A DNA stretch of 64,000 nt from the NCBI RefSeq assembly GCF_001717955.1, contig NZ_CP014168.1, positions 1,836,001 through 1,900,000 of the forward strand. The letters run 5' to 3'. A program made the position numbers and the translations under genes. How positions within the stretch are numbered: position 1 is the first letter of the stretch; each line of letters starts with the position of its first letter. The notes under the pieces are model-generated. The model saw only the letters and a list, made by a program, of their open reading frames with translations. It searched no databases and was not told the origin of the DNA. The stretch is from Sphingomonas panacis. Lineage in GTDB: Bacteria > Pseudomonadota > Alphaproteobacteria > Sphingomonadales > Sphingomonadaceae. This document shows, one piece after another, positions 1-10,828 of this stretch.

Positions 1-439
1 TGGTCTTGCCGGCGGTGAGCGACGGCGGCAGCCATTGCAACGCGCTCGCCTTGGGCGCGGACGTATAGGTGACGACGATCCGCCGCGCCGCACCGATCGC
101 GACGGTCAGCGGCGCGCCCTTGTCCGGCACGATCGCGCCGACGGTGTATTTCAGCGCACGCCCCTTGGCGTCGGTGATCCGCGCGATGACGAGCCCGTCG
201 TCATCGAGCACGATCGTGCCGACACCCGGCTTGGCGAGAATATCGAGCGTCGCCGTCCCGCTCAGCCGCTGCGCGCTGAAATCGGCGGTGAGATCGAGAT
301 CGACATGAGTCACCCGCGCCTTTTCAGGCTCGGCAAAGGAAAGCGTATCCTTCGCCTCGGGCGTGGTGAGGATCGGGGCAGGCGCGTCCGCCGAGACGGC
401 GAGCGGCGCGGCGGCGAGCGCGATGAGGGTCGGGATCAT
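1..439 (-). CDS. M1 family metallopeptidase, N-terminal part (partial)
   Basis: The reading frame enters from the left edge and stays open, so only about 146 N-terminal residues are present. It begins MIPTLIALAAAPLAVSADA, a short signal peptide, which implies an exported enzyme. The following beta-rich stretch contains SALQWLPPSLTAGKT at the cut edge. This matches the ALQWL..xxTAGK segment of leukotriene-A4-hydrolase-like M1 aminopeptidases, just before the catalytic domain. The zinc motif (HEXXH) would lie outside the window, so activity cannot be judged. The start is the ATG at 439; no other in-frame start gives a better signal peptide. Family assignment rests on the N-terminal domain alone. 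Confidence 0.75.
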   Translation of the reverse strand, partial: MIPTLIALAAAPLAVSADAPAPILTTPEAKDTLSFAEPEKARVTHVDLDLTADFSAQRLSGTATLDILAKPGVGTIVLDDDGLVIARITDAKGRALKYTVGAIVPDKGAPLTVAIGAARRIVVTYTSAPKASALQWLPPSLTAGKT

Positions 440-682
440 GCGGCGGTGCTACCGCGTTTCGCGGGGCGGGCAAAGAGCTACTGACGGCTTCGAGAGGGTG
501 CCCGGCGGACGGTCTGGCGTGGCCGTTGTCGGACTGCCGGCGCCCAATGACAAACATCTACCCGAACGACACGGGATGCCGAAACCGGCCGGTCAACCAC
601 GCGCTACATTCCCGTTTGTTGACCTCCGGCAGACAGTTTCGGGAACCGCGATCGCGAAGGCGTTCCGGCAGGCTAGGCCATA

Positions 683-1915
683 TCAATCTCGCGACGGGAC
701 GGAGGTGAAGCGCCGCTTGAGCCTGAGGAAGGGCATCTCGAAATAGCGGTACAGCAGCGAGGCGACGATCACCGTCGCGGCAAAAGCGAGTGCCATGCCG
801 ATATTGTCTCGCCATCCGGGGACACCGGCGCGGGTCGTGACCTCGGTCATCCACGGCCGGGCCTTCGCGAACACGATCCAAAAGAAGATGATGTGGATAA
901 GGTACATGCCGTAAGAAATGCGCCCGAGATACACGAGCGCTTTTGGAACATAGCGCGTCGGCATGCCCAGCACGCTGACCAGCATGAGGATCGCCCCTCC
1001 CAATACCAGCAGCCATCCCGCCAACTGTTCCCCTACGCTCGATTGGGCATCGTAGGAGGTGACCCCGAACACCGAGAACGCGACCAGCCACATGCCCACG
1101 GCCACCGCAAACAGCGCGATCCGCACGATCAACGGCCAGTCCGGCTGCCGCCCGCGCAAGCCAAGCGACAGCAGTATGCCGCCGGCGAAGAATTGAAACT
1201 GCACGAAGCTGTTCGTCCACTGCCCGCTGAACGGTTGTGAAGGGGTGAACCGAGCGGCGTAATAGGCGATCACCGCATAAGCGACGACCAGCACCGCGAT
1301 GTTCACGGCGACCAGATTGCGCCGGCTCAATACGGCGAGGAATGGGATGGCGATGTAGAATTGTTCTTCTACCGACAGGCTCCACAGCGGTATGACCGGG
1401 TATTCGATCGTCCAGCCATTGAAGGTGATGAACCAGTTGCCGGCGAATGCGACGAACGAGAAAATCTCTGCCGCCGAATCCGCGCCGGCTCCAGGCACAA
1501 ACCGGTTCAATGCGGCCATCCCAAAGAACACCAGAAAGTAGAGCGGCCAGATTCGCAGGATGCGGCGGATGTAGAAAGCGCGCGTATCGACCCGACCGGT
1601 CGCCGCTATCTCGCGTTGCAGCAACTCAGTGATAAGGAACGCGCTCAACAGGAAAAAGACCGGCAGCCCGAACACGCCGCTCATCGTTACGGCATGATAC
1701 CAGGGATGCGCGACGGGATCGATCGGTGCCAGATCGTTGCGATGCGTGATGAACACGCACAGGAACGCGAAGAAGCGAAGCGCGTCCAGCTCCGGCCGGT
1801 AGTAGCGCGGCGTCTTGCGCGCCGCTGCGGTCGCGCGCGTCGTGTCTGAACCGGCGTCACCCGGGTTCGCCCCATGTGACTCCGATGCGAGGGACGTATT
1901 GGGTCTCGCCGGCAT
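683..1915 (-). CDS. acyltransferase 3 family membrane protein (OafA/YrhL-like)
   Basis: 410 residues. After a short cytoplasmic tail comes YRPELDALRFFAFLCVFITH, the hallmark start of acyltransferase-3 proteins with the conserved R-ALR and the catalytic His (ITH) in the first membrane helix. About ten hydrophobic helices follow, including the family's SLSVEEQFYIAIPFL motif near residue 170. Such proteins move acetyl or other acyl groups from the cytoplasmic pool to surface glycans, lipids or antibiotics at the inner membrane. The gene stands alone, so the substrate cannot be inferred. It lacks a C-terminal SGNH domain. Confidence 0.88.
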   Translation of the reverse strand: MPARPNTSLASESHGANPGDAGSDTTRATAAARKTPRYYRPELDALRFFAFLCVFITHRNDLAPIDPVAHPWYHAVTMSGVFGLPVFFLLSAFLITELLQREIAATGRVDTRAFYIRRILRIWPLYFLVFFGMAALNRFVPGAGADSAAEIFSFVAFAGNWFITFNGWTIEYPVIPLWSLSVEEQFYIAIPFLAVLSRRNLVAVNIAVLVVAYAVIAYYAARFTPSQPFSGQWTNSFVQFQFFAGGILLSLGLRGRQPDWPLIVRIALFAVAVGMWLVAFSVFGVTSYDAQSSVGEQLAGWLLVLGGAILMLVSVLGMPTRYVPKALVYLGRISYGMYLIHIIFFWIVFAKARPWMTEVTTRAGVPGWRDNIGMALAFAATVIVASLLYRYFEMPFLRLKRRFTSVPSRD

Positions 1916-2068
1916 ATCGTGCTTTCAAAACAATCGTGTGTCCGCAGCCGTACCGGCGCGTACCGGCGCGATGCAATACCCGCCGGTTGGCTAGGCGACC
2001 ATCGCACCTGCCGTCCCATATGCCCAGGCTCCGCGCGCGCTCACGCTCTCGAGGCTAGGAGCGGACCT

Positions 2069-2404
2069 CTACTCGACGACCTTCCATCCGCCGTCGGCGC
2101 TCTTCCCGATCTCCACGACCATCGTCTGCTTGGCTTCGGGCGCGTTGGGCAGCTTGACGGTCACGTCGACCATGCAGGCGTAGACGTCGGGCTTCGACGT
2201 GTTGCAGAGTCCCTTTTTCGAAATCGTCGCATCGCGCGCGGCGGCGGCCATCACGGCGCGTTGCGCCGGATCGTCGGTGCCGGGGTTGCGGATCATCTCC
2301 TGCCGCGCCAGATCTTCGATCTGTTTGTCGCTAGGCCCCGAAATCGCACCGCATCCCGCCACCATCAGCGAGAGCGCCGCGCCCAACATCATCGCTCTGG
2401 CCAT
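2069..2404 (-). CDS. small lipoprotein of unknown function
   Basis: 111 residues. MARAMMLGAALSLMVAGC is a lipoprotein signal peptide ending in a lipobox (VAGC), so the mature protein is predicted to be lipid-anchored at Cys18. The body (QIEDLARQEMIRNP..., CNTSKPDVYACMVDVTVKL, GGWKVVE) is a compact alpha/beta fold with two Cys residues that could form a disulfide. I do not recognise the family. The start at 2404 is preferred over an in-frame ATG 33 bases upstream because AACAGGAG lies at the right distance before it. Neighbours give no functional hint. Confidence 0.75.
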   Translation of the reverse strand: MARAMMLGAALSLMVAGCGAISGPSDKQIEDLARQEMIRNPGTDDPAQRAVMAAAARDATISKKGLCNTSKPDVYACMVDVTVKLPNAPEAKQTMVVEIGKSADGGWKVVE

Positions 2405-2726
2405 GGATTTTGCTCCTGTTAGAGGTTCGGCCCGCATATCGCGCCGCTGCTCCGTCCGCTTTCAACATCGACGCGGATCGGCCGCCCGACCGATCTACCA
2501 CCAGGTTTCGCCATTCGCTAATCACCGCCGTCGGACTGTCCTACACGCAGGGCCGATGCCATATTCCCGGCCACGCTCTTCGAGAGTGTCCGCGCCAACC
2601 ATCTCGCTCCCGCTTCATTGCGTGTGAGGGCGGTGCCCGCACGCCCGCCGCGCCCAAACGTGACACGCCCGCACGGTGCGCAGGGTGGCTGACCTTGGCC
2701 GTTTTCAGGCCGTTGCCCCTCACGCC
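2405..2726. repeat. gene-free interval holding copy 1 of a diverged ~165-bp dispersed repeat
   Basis: No convincing gene. Positions 2536-2700 share an ordered set of blocks with 15334-15496. These are ctgtcctaca at the left edge, gctcttcga, cgcgccaacc, a cgcccaaa-gtgacac block, a gcacggtg/gcaccgtg block and acctt-gcc at the right edge. The spacing is nearly the same (165 against 163 bases). Both copies are intergenic. The overlapping small open frames differ between copies, which argues against coding. Confidence 0.5.
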
Positions 2727-3104
2727 TCAAGCAAGTGTGAGGTAGATCTCCGCCTCGATCACCCACACGCCGCCGGTCTCGCGCCACTTGGCGGTGTACG
2801 CGCCAGAGGCGTTGGTCTGGCCGGCGGCGACGCCCTGCCAGCGCCCATGCTCCAACGCGATCGGCTCGACCGGCGATGCCACGATCGTCTCGGGCGTGCG
2901 CGTATACACCGTGCGCGGGGCGTGCGTGAACTCGCGCTTCCACGCGGCGAGCTGTGCCTTGCGCCCGCTCAGCACCGCGCTGTCGGTGCCGGTGACGAGC
3001 ATTGCATCGGCCGCGAGCAATGGCCCGATCGCGGCGAGATCGCCCTCGGCGAGCGCGCGGTTGAACGCCGCGCGGCGCAGCCGGATGGCGAGATCGGCGC
3101 TCAT
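2727..3104 (-). CDS. NTF2-like/DUF4440 protein
   Basis: 125 residues with the helix-rich N terminus (RAAFNRALAEGDLAAIGPLLAADAMLVTGT) and curved beta sheet (GRWQGVAAGQTNASGAYTAKWRETGGVWVIEAEIYLTL) typical of SnoaL/DUF4440 NTF2-like proteins. Members include ketosteroid-isomerase-like enzymes and small ligand-binding proteins; residues alone do not decide which this is. No signal peptide. Its ATG overlaps the stop codon of the upstream YaiI gene (ATGA), so the two are probably translated together. Confidence 0.75.
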   Translation of the reverse strand: MSADLAIRLRRAAFNRALAEGDLAAIGPLLAADAMLVTGTDSAVLSGRKAQLAAWKREFTHAPRTVYTRTPETIVASPVEPIALEHGRWQGVAAGQTNASGAYTAKWRETGGVWVIEAEIYLTLA

Positions 3105-3553
3105 CGCGCGAGCTTCACCAGCGCGGTGTCGAGCGCCTGCAAAAACCGCGAGCGATCGGTCTTGGCGAACGGCGCCGGCCCGCCGATCACGTCGCCGCCG
3201 GCGCGCAGATCGGCCATGATCGCGCGCGTCGCGATCGCGCCGCCGATCGAACTGGCGGTGAACGGCTTGCCGGTCGGCGCCAGCACGGTCGCGCCCGCCT
3301 TCAGGCAGCGGTCGGCGAGCAGGATGTCGGCGGTGATCACCACCGCGCGCGAATCCGCCCGCTCGGCGATCCAGTCGTCCGCCGCGTCGAACCCGTCCGA
3401 TACCACCACGCGGCTGACCAGCGGGTGCAACGGCACGCGAAACGGGCTGTTGCTGACGACGACGACCGGCACATCGCGGCGATAGGCGACCTTGTAGATC
3501 TCCTCCTTGACCGGGCAGGCGTCGCCATCGACGAGGATGCGGGGGGTGGTCAG
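3101..3553 (-). CDS. yaiI: YaiI/YqxD family (DUF188) protein, probable CTG start
   Basis: About 150 residues, the usual length of the family. The N terminus TTPRILVDGDACPVKEEIYKVA carries the family signature (DxDACP). Further conserved blocks are VVVSNSPFRVP, VVSDGFDAADDWIAERA, VVITADILLADRC and the C-terminal SRFLQALDTAL. The fold is PIN-like and the function is unknown. No ATG, GTG or TTG lies in frame between the conserved start and the dispersed repeat at 3582-3659, so CTG at 3553 is the best start. A longer frame would read through the repeat and into the neighbouring ABC gene. The stop overlaps the ATG of the NTF2-like gene. Confidence 0.82.
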   Translation of the reverse strand: MTTPRILVDGDACPVKEEIYKVAYRRDVPVVVVSNSPFRVPLHPLVSRVVVSDGFDAADDWIAERADSRAVVITADILLADRCLKAGATVLAPTGKPFTASSIGGAIATRAIMADLRAGGDVIGGPAPFAKTDRSRFLQALDTALVKLAR

Positions 3554-3581
3554 AGGGTTACGTCCTTGCCTGTGTTCGAAC

Positions 3582-3659
3582 CCGTTCGTGTCGAGCGAAG
3601 TCGAGACACCCTGCGCCGCGCGTGCGGCATGTCCCTCGACTTCGCTCGGGACGAACGGC
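3582..3659. repeat. dispersed hairpin repeat, family A copy 1
   Basis: Begins cccgttcgtgtcgagcgaag and ends cttcgctcgggacgaacgg, the two ends being near-perfect inverted copies. The same ends recur at 35532, 50487, 53372, 53446 and 57022. It lies between the ABC-F gene and yaiI and abuts the yaiI start. Confidence 0.85.
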
Positions 3660-3668
3660 GTCTCGCAG

Positions 3669-5528
<1,860 letters not shown>

Positions 5529-5595
5529 AAGGCTGCGCGCTTATCATGCGGTGCAGCATTCGTCACCTCCCGCCGCAACGCCGGGGGTCGGGTGT

Positions 5596-5620
5596 GGAAC
5601 ACTTCAAGGGCTGACACGTT
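5596..5620 (+). promoter_or_regulatory. EcfG-type general stress promoter (GGAAC-N16-CGTT)
   Basis: GGAAC at 5596-5600 and CGTT at 5617-5620 with exactly 16 bases between. This is the consensus for the alphaproteobacterial general stress sigma factor EcfG. The next gene on this strand begins at 5689, giving a leader of about 60 bases. Confidence 0.7.
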
Positions 5621-5688
5621 GAATCGTGCAGGACTGACGGCGAGTCGAGCGGGAGCCTCTTTCTCTCTACGGATACGAGGAGCGAACG

Positions 5689-5841
5689 ATGAACGGAGTA
5701 ATCTATTTTCGCGCGGATCATGAACTGGTCGGTCGTGTGATCGCGGAGAAACTGCGCCGCCGCACCGACCGCACGCATATCGACGACGGCTTCCGCGTGG
5801 TGCCCCGCAGCGGCGCGCGCTTCGCGGCGAACGCGGCGTAG
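5689..5841 (+). CDS. small basic protein (50 aa), predicted general-stress gene
   Basis: MNGVIYFRADHELVGRVIAE followed by KLRRRTDRTHIDDGFRVVPR and a short Ala-rich tail, stop at 5841. A strong ribosome-binding site (GAGGAG) sits just before the ATG, and an EcfG-type promoter lies 70-90 bases upstream. No membrane segment or signal peptide. It is rich in Arg, which would suit nucleic acid binding, but no family is recognised. Confidence comes from the promoter plus ribosome-binding site rather than from homology. Confidence 0.6.
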   Translation: MNGVIYFRADHELVGRVIAEKLRRRTDRTHIDDGFRVVPRSGARFAANAA

Positions 5842-5877
5842 ATCAAACCCCGAGGGCTTTCGTCCCGAGCGAACGCT

Positions 5878-7227
5878 CTAGCGCGGCAACGTGATCGTCG
5901 CGGTCAACCCGCCGCCGGCACGGTTGGCGAGCATGATGTCCCCGCCCGCCTCGCGCACGATCGCGCGCGCGAGCGCGAGGCCAAGGCCGATCCCGCCGGT
6001 ATCCTTGTTGCGCGAATGTTCGAGCCGGGTGAACGCCTCGAACACGTCGTTGAGCCGCGCCTCGGGGATGCCGGGGCCCCGGTCGCACACCGCGATCGTC
6101 ACCTGATGCGGCGCTTCGGCGAGTTGCACCTCCACCTCGCGCGCATATTTCAGCGCATTCTCGATCAGGTTGCGAAGCGCCCGCCGCATCAGCGATGGCC
6201 GCAACCGCATCCGCAGCCGCGCACGCTCCTCGAACGCGACCTCCTCGCCGAGATCGAGGAAATCGTCGACCACCGCCTCGACCAACGCCGCCAGATCGAC
6301 CTCGGTCGGCGGTTCGCTCGGGCGGCCGAGCCGGGCGAGCGAGAGGATGTCGTCGAGCGTGCGGTTCATCTCGGCGATCGTATCGGCCATGCGCGCGCGG
6401 TCGGTCTCGTCCTCGACCGATTCGATCCGCACACGCAGCGCCGCGAGCGGGGTGCGCAGATCGTGGCCGATCGCGCCGAGCATCCGGTCCTTCTCGTCGA
6501 GCATCGCCGTCACGCGCAGGCGCAGAGCGTTGAACGCGGCGATCACGTCGCGCACGTCCTGCGGCCCGCGCCCCTCGATCGGCTCGGCCGGCTCACCGGG
6601 GCGAAAACCGCGCGCCGCGCCCGCCAGCGCGCGCAGCGGCTTGGAAATCTGCCGCGCCGCGACCAGCACCGGCACCAGCACGACGATGTAAAGCACGATC
6701 GTCTGCGAAACGAGGTGCCAGAAGATCATGTCTTCGCCGCGAAACCACGGCACCGACAGCACCAGCCAGTCGCGGCCGGGCCGCTCGACCGCGATCATCA
6801 ACTCGCCGCCGGCGCGGCGGAAGCGCTCGCGGCGTTCCTTGCCGGTGTAGCGTAAGCGCTGGTCGTCGGGCGCGAGCGTGCGCACTTCCGTTTCGACCCG
6901 GCCGATTTTGATCCCCGCCTCCGAAAGCGCGGTGCGCAGGCTCCGCTCGATATCGGGGCGGTGCTCGCCCCCCGGCGCAACCGGCGAGACGGCGACGCTG
7001 CGAACACGCCCGCGATCACTCCGCGACGGATCTCCGAACGTATTGCGCTCGATCGCATCGGCGATTCGCCCGACCACCGGCCCGGTCGCGCCGTCGATCC
7101 GCGCGCGCTGGCGCTCCTGCAACAACAACGTGAAGTTGATCGCCTGCGCGACGAACAGCGCCGCCGCGATCACCAGCGCCATCTGCCCGGACAGGCTGCG
7201 CGGCCACAGGCGGGGGCGGAATTTCAA
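5878..7227 (-). CDS. sensor histidine kinase, membrane bound
   Basis: About 449 residues. A first membrane helix (MALVIAAALFVAQAINFTLLL) is followed by a periplasmic sensor region of about 120 residues and a second helix (IVLYIVVLVPVLVAA). Then come HAMP (ISKPLRALAGAARGF), HisKA with the phospho-acceptor His in AIGHDLRTPLAALRVRIE, and HATPase with N box (LRNLIENALKYA), G1 box (DRGPGIP) and GIGLGLALARAIV. It phosphorylates the OmpR-type regulator encoded just upstream. I place the start at a TTG (7227) that overlaps the regulator's stop codon. An ATG at 7269 would overlap the regulator by 46 bases and add an unconvincing basic tail. Confidence 0.9.
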   Translation of the reverse strand: MKFRPRLWPRSLSGQMALVIAAALFVAQAINFTLLLQERQRARIDGATGPVVGRIADAIERNTFGDPSRSDRGRVRSVAVSPVAPGGEHRPDIERSLRTALSEAGIKIGRVETEVRTLAPDDQRLRYTGKERRERFRRAGGELMIAVERPGRDWLVLSVPWFRGEDMIFWHLVSQTIVLYIVVLVPVLVAARQISKPLRALAGAARGFRPGEPAEPIEGRGPQDVRDVIAAFNALRLRVTAMLDEKDRMLGAIGHDLRTPLAALRVRIESVEDETDRARMADTIAEMNRTLDDILSLARLGRPSEPPTEVDLAALVEAVVDDFLDLGEEVAFEERARLRMRLRPSLMRRALRNLIENALKYAREVEVQLAEAPHQVTIAVCDRGPGIPEARLNDVFEAFTRLEHSRNKDTGGIGLGLALARAIVREAGGDIMLANRAGGGLTATITLPR

Positions 7228-7961
7228 AGCCGGGTCACTTCGGCAGCGAGCGTATAGCCGCCGCCCCACACGGTCTTGATCAGTTCGGGGTTCTTGGGGT
7301 CGGCCTCGATCTTGCGGCGCAGGCGGCTGACCTGATTGTCGATCGCGCGGTCGAACGCCGCCGCCTCGCGCCCCTGAGTCAGATCGAGGAGTTGGTCTCG
7401 CGTCAGCACCTGGCGCGGGCGCGTCACCAGCGCGTGGAGCAGATTATACTCGCCGGTCGACAGCGGCACCGAGACGCCGTCGTGGTCGACCAGCGCGCGC
7501 TCGCCCGACTTGAGCACCCACCCGGCGAACGCGAACGATCCCGCGGCGGGCGCGTGCTGGCGCACCCCGCCGGCGGCGGCGCGGCGCAGGATCACCTTGA
7601 TCCGCGCGGTCAGTTCGCGCGGCGAGAACGGTTTGACGACATAATCGTCGGCGCCGATCTCCAGCCCGACGATCCGGTCGGTCTCCTCGGTCTTGGCGGT
7701 GAGCAGGATGACGGGCGTGTCGCCGGTCGCGCGGATGTGCCGGCACAGGCTGAGGCCGTCTTCGCCCGGCATCATGATGTCGAGGATGACGAGGTCGATC
7801 GCATAGGCCGCCATCCGCATCCGCGCGCCCTCGGCATCGCCCGCCTGCGTGACGCGGAAGCCCTGCCGCGTCAGGAATTGCGCGAGCGGCTCGCGGATCG
7901 AGCGCTCGTCGTCGACGAGGAGCAGATGCGGCGTATCACCCATGGGCTCGGGGCTTAGCAT
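7224..7961 (-). CDS. OmpR-family response regulator
   Basis: 245 residues: an N-terminal receiver with VDDERS, the phospho-acceptor Asp in LVILDIMMPGEDG, T in LLTAKTE and K in VVKPFSPREL, then a C-terminal winged helix (VPLSTGEYNLLHALV, RDQLLDLTQGREAAAFDRAIDNQVSRLRRKIE). It is partner to the kinase encoded immediately downstream. Two starts are possible, 7961 and 7943. The first has AGGA about 10 bases upstream and is used here. The target genes are not evident; the EF-hand gene just upstream on the same strand is separated by a terminator-like hairpin. Confidence 0.92.
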   Translation of the reverse strand: MLSPEPMGDTPHLLLVDDERSIREPLAQFLTRQGFRVTQAGDAEGARMRMAAYAIDLVILDIMMPGEDGLSLCRHIRATGDTPVILLTAKTEETDRIVGLEIGADDYVVKPFSPRELTARIKVILRRAAAGGVRQHAPAAGSFAFAGWVLKSGERALVDHDGVSVPLSTGEYNLLHALVTRPRQVLTRDQLLDLTQGREAAAFDRAIDNQVSRLRRKIEADPKNPELIKTVWGGGYTLAAEVTRL

Positions 7962-7983
7962 AAAGCGTCATCCTGCCAAATTC

Positions 7984-8024
7984 GCCGGGCGGGCGAGGGG
8001 GAGGGGGGAACCCGCCCGCCCGGC
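7984..8024 (-). terminator. hairpin between the EF-hand gene and the two-component pair
   Basis: Perfect 12-base arms, GCCGGGCGGGCG (7984-7995) and CGCCCGCCCGGC (8013-8024), with a 17-base loop, just past the stop of the EF-hand gene. There is no U-tract, so it may be a weak or Rho-assisted terminator or an mRNA end stabiliser. Confidence 0.5.
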
Positions 8025-8031
8025 AGCCGAC

Positions 8032-8688
8032 CTATTGGCCGGCGTCGGCACCCGGCGGCGGCACGTCGCCGTGGCCATGGTGTTTGTGAGCGGCTTCAAG
8101 CTCCGCTTTGTCGACGAAGCCGTCGTGGTTGGTATCGAGCGTGTCGAAATGCTTGTCGGCCTGCGCGCGCATCTCCTCGCGGCTGATGCGGCCGTCGTGG
8201 TTGGTGTCGAGCTTCGCGAACCAGTCGCCATGATGGTGCGGCCCGCGCATCCCGCCGCCGGGCGGCGGGGGCGCACCCGCGCCCGCGCCGGCATCGCCAC
8301 CGCGCTCGCGCAAGCGCCCCTGCAACGCCGCCATCTCGTCCTTGGTGATCTTGCCGTCGTGATTGGTGTCGAGCCGCTGGAAGCGCGCTTCGGCCTCGGC
8401 CATGAACGCCTCCCGGGTGATCGCGCCGCCCTGCGCGCGCTCCGCCATGCGCCCGCGCAGTTCGTCGCCGGAGAGCTTGCCGTCGTGGTTGGCATCCATG
8501 CGCTGGAAACGCGCGGCGGACTGCGCCAGAAACTCCTCGCGGGTGATGACGCCGTCGCCATTGGTGTCTGCGCGCATCATCATGCCGCCACCGCCACCCG
8601 GAGCCTGCGCCACCGCCGCCGACCCGGCCAGCACCGTCCCGGAGAGCGCGGCGGCGAGAAAGAGCATCTTCATCGTGATCGTCCTCAT
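8032..8688 (-). CDS. exported penta-EF-hand calcium-binding protein
   Basis: About 218 residues. A signal peptide (MKMLFLAAALSGTVLAGSAAVAQA) is followed by five canonical EF-hand loops: DTNGDGVITREE, DANHDGKLSGDE, DTNHDGKITKDE, DTNHDGRISREE and DTNHDGFVDKAE. A degenerate sixth helix (GGAITREAF) lies between loops two and three. A Gly/Pro/His-rich spacer separates loops three and four. Each loop has the 1-3-5-12 acidic pattern for Ca2+. It is likely periplasmic and serves as a calcium buffer or sensor. Starts at 8688, 8673 and 8667 are possible; the ATG at 8673 has AGGACG before it. Confidence 0.88.
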   Translation of the reverse strand: MRTITMKMLFLAAALSGTVLAGSAAVAQAPGGGGGMMMRADTNGDGVITREEFLAQSAARFQRMDANHDGKLSGDELRGRMAERAQGGAITREAFMAEAEARFQRLDTNHDGKITKDEMAALQGRLRERGGDAGAGAGAPPPPGGGMRGPHHHGDWFAKLDTNHDGRISREEMRAQADKHFDTLDTNHDGFVDKAELEAAHKHHGHGDVPPPGADAGQ

Positions 8689-8795
8689 GGAGTGACCCGG
8701 CCATCTCCGGATCGTCCATGCCGGTCTATGCGCCGTCTGTACCGGAGCTATGTCATCCAGCCGCGATTGTGTCGCAATTTGTCGCGCGGGACGGG

Positions 8796-9539
8796 TTATC
8801 GAGACGCCGTGGCGATGCTCGACAGATCGGTCTCCACGTGGATCGGCACGCTGGCGTCCTTGCGCTCGGAATAGCGATCGATAAGCTGGGCGGTATGCGG
8901 GCGCAGCAGCACCGTGAAGCGGACCAGCTCCTCCATCACGTCCACGATCCGGTCGTAATAGCGCGACGGCTTCATCCGACCGGCCTCGTCGAACTCGGCG
9001 AAGGCCTTGGCGACGCTCGACTGGTTGGGGATCGTCACCATCCGCATCCAGCGGCCGAGCACGCGCAGCGTGTTGACGCTGTTGAACGATTGCGATCCCG
9101 CCGACACCTGCATGACGGCGAGCGTGCGCCCCTGCGTCGGGCGCATCCCGCCCATCGCCAGCGGCAGATGATCGATTTGCAGCTTCATGATGCCGGTGAT
9201 CTGGCCGTGCCGCTCGGGGCTGCACCACACTTGCCCTTCGGACCACATCGACAGCGTGCGCAATTCGTGGACTGCCGGGTGGTCGTCGCCCGTCACCTGA
9301 TCGGGCAGCGGCAGCGTGGCGGGGTCGAAGATGCGCGTTTCGCAGCCGAAGAAACGCAGCAGCCGCGCGGCTTCCTCGACGCAGAGCCGCGAAAACGACT
9401 GCTCGCGCAGGCTGCCGTAGAGCAGCAGGATACGCGGCGCAGGATCGCCGGCGCCAAGCCCGAACGCAGGCCGCTCGATCGCATAGCGCCGATCGAGCGC
9501 GGGCAAATGGTCGGGGTCGGGAAGATCGCGAACAGGCAT
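8796..9539 (-). CDS. arsH: ArsH, NADPH-dependent FMN reductase
   Basis: 247 residues with the flavodoxin-like FMN site [13 protein letters not shown] and the ArsH segments [22 protein letters not shown] and [20 protein letters not shown]. ArsH oxidises trivalent methylated or aromatic arsenicals with NADPH and FMN in the cytoplasm. It is the last gene of arsRCBH, and its ATG shares one base with the arsB stop codon (TGATG). Length and the N-terminal extension ([15 protein letters not shown]) match typical ArsH. Confidence 0.94.
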   Translation of the reverse strand: MPVRDLPDPDHLPALDRRYAIERPAFGLGAGDPAPRILLLYGSLREQSFSRLCVEEAARLLRFFGCETRIFDPATLPLPDQVTGDDHPAVHELRTLSMWSEGQVWCSPERHGQITGIMKLQIDHLPLAMGGMRPTQGRTLAVMQVSAGSQSFNSVNTLRVLGRWMRMVTIPNQSSVAKAFAEFDEAGRMKPSRYYDRIVDVMEELVRFTVLLRPHTAQLIDRYSERKDASVPIHVETDLSSIATASR

Positions 9540-10828
9540 CAGGCAATCCCGATCCGCAGCGCCAGCGCCGCGAGCGTGATGAGCAGGATGGGCATGGTCA
9601 GCGTGGCCCCGACCCGGAAGTAATAGCCCCAGCCGATGCGAATCCCCTTCTGCCCCAGAACGTGCAGCCACAGCAACGTCGCGAGCGAGCCGATCGGCGT
9701 GATCTTCGGGCCGAGATCGCAGCCGATCACATTGGCGTAGATCATCGCCTGTTTGATCGCACCCGTGGCGTGAGTCGCGTCGATCGACAGCGCGCCGACC
9801 AGCACGGTCGGCATGTTGTTCATCACCGAGGAGAGCAATGCCGCGATCACGCCGGTGCCGAGCGCCGCGCCCCACACGCCACCTCGCGCGGTGCGGTCCA
9901 GCAGCGCGGCGAGATGGTCGGTCAACCCGGCGTTGCGCAGGCCGTAGACGACCAGATACATGCCGAGCGAGAAGGCCACCACTTGCCACGGCGCACCGCG
10001 CAGCACCGTGCCGGTGTGGATCACTTGGCCCCGCGCCGCGACCGCCAGCAGCAGGACCGCGCCGGCCGCCGCCACCGCGCTGACCGGCACGCCGAGCGGT
10101 TCGAGCAGGAAGAAGCCCGCCAGCAGCAGCGCGAGGACGATCCAGCCGGCGCGGAAGGTGGCGCCGTCGCGGATCGCCGCACGCGGCGCACGAAGCTGCG
10201 CCACGTCATAGCGCGCCGGTATGTCGCGCCCGAAGAACAGCAGCAGCGCGCCCAGCGTCGCGGCGATCGAGACCAGATCGACCGGCGCCATCACGCTGGC
10301 ATAGTCACCGAAGCCGAGATGGAAGAAATCGGCCGACACGATGTTGACGAGGTTCGACACGACCAGCGGCAGGCTGGCGGTATCGGCGATGAAGCCCGCC
10401 GCCATGACGAAGGCGAGCGTCGCCTTGTCACCATAGCCGAGCGCGCGCAGCATCGCGATCACGATCGGCGTCAGGATCAGCGCCGCGCCGTCATTCGCGA
10501 ACAGCGCCGACACCGCCGCGCCGAGCAGCACCACCAGCGCGAACAGCCCGCGACCGTTGCCCTTGCCCCAGCGCGCGACATGCAGCGCCGCCCATTCGAA
10601 GAACCCGGCTTCATCGAGCAGCAGGCTGATGACGATGATCGCGACGAACGCGGCGGTCGCGTTCCAGACGATCCCCCACACCACCGGCACATCGGACAGC
10701 GAGACGACGCCGGCGAGCAGCGCGACGGCGGCACCGCCCATCGCGCTCCAGCCGATGCCGAGCCCCCTGGGCTGCCAGATGACGAGCGCGATCGTCGCGA
10801 CGAAGATCGCGATCGCCAGCAGCATCAT
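9539..10828 (-). CDS. arsB: arsenite efflux permease ArsB
   Basis: 429 residues with about twelve membrane helices. The family signatures include [57 protein letters not shown] and [24 protein letters not shown], which belong to the ArsB/NhaD ion-transporter superfamily. It exports arsenite or antimonite across the inner membrane. No ArsA ATPase gene is in the cluster, so it would work as a proton-driven carrier. The start is one of two adjacent ATGs overlapping the arsC stop (ATGATG). Confidence 0.95.
   Translation of the reverse strand: MMLLAIAIFVATIALVIWQPRGLGIGWSAMGGAAVALLAGVVSLSDVPVVWGIVWNATAAFVAIIVISLLLDEAGFFEWAALHVARWGKGNGRGLFALVVLLGAAVSALFANDGAALILTPIVIAMLRALGYGDKATLAFVMAAGFIADTASLPLVVSNLVNIVSADFFHLGFGDYASVMAPVDLVSIAATLGALLLFFGRDIPARYDVAQLRAPRAAIRDGATFRAGWIVLALLLAGFFLLEPLGVPVSAVAAAGAVLLLAVAARGQVIHTGTVLRGAPWQVVAFSLGMYLVVYGLRNAGLTDHLAALLDRTARGGVWGAALGTGVIAALLSSVMNNMPTVLVGALSIDATHATGAIKQAMIYANVIGCDLGPKITPIGSLATLLWLHVLGQKGIRIGWGYYFRVGATLTMPILLITLAALALRIGIA

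Noticed and set aside
8032..9546. Longer version of the EF-hand frame (504 codons)
   Set aside because: The upstream part is an out-of-frame reading of arsH; the signal peptide marks the true start near 8688.
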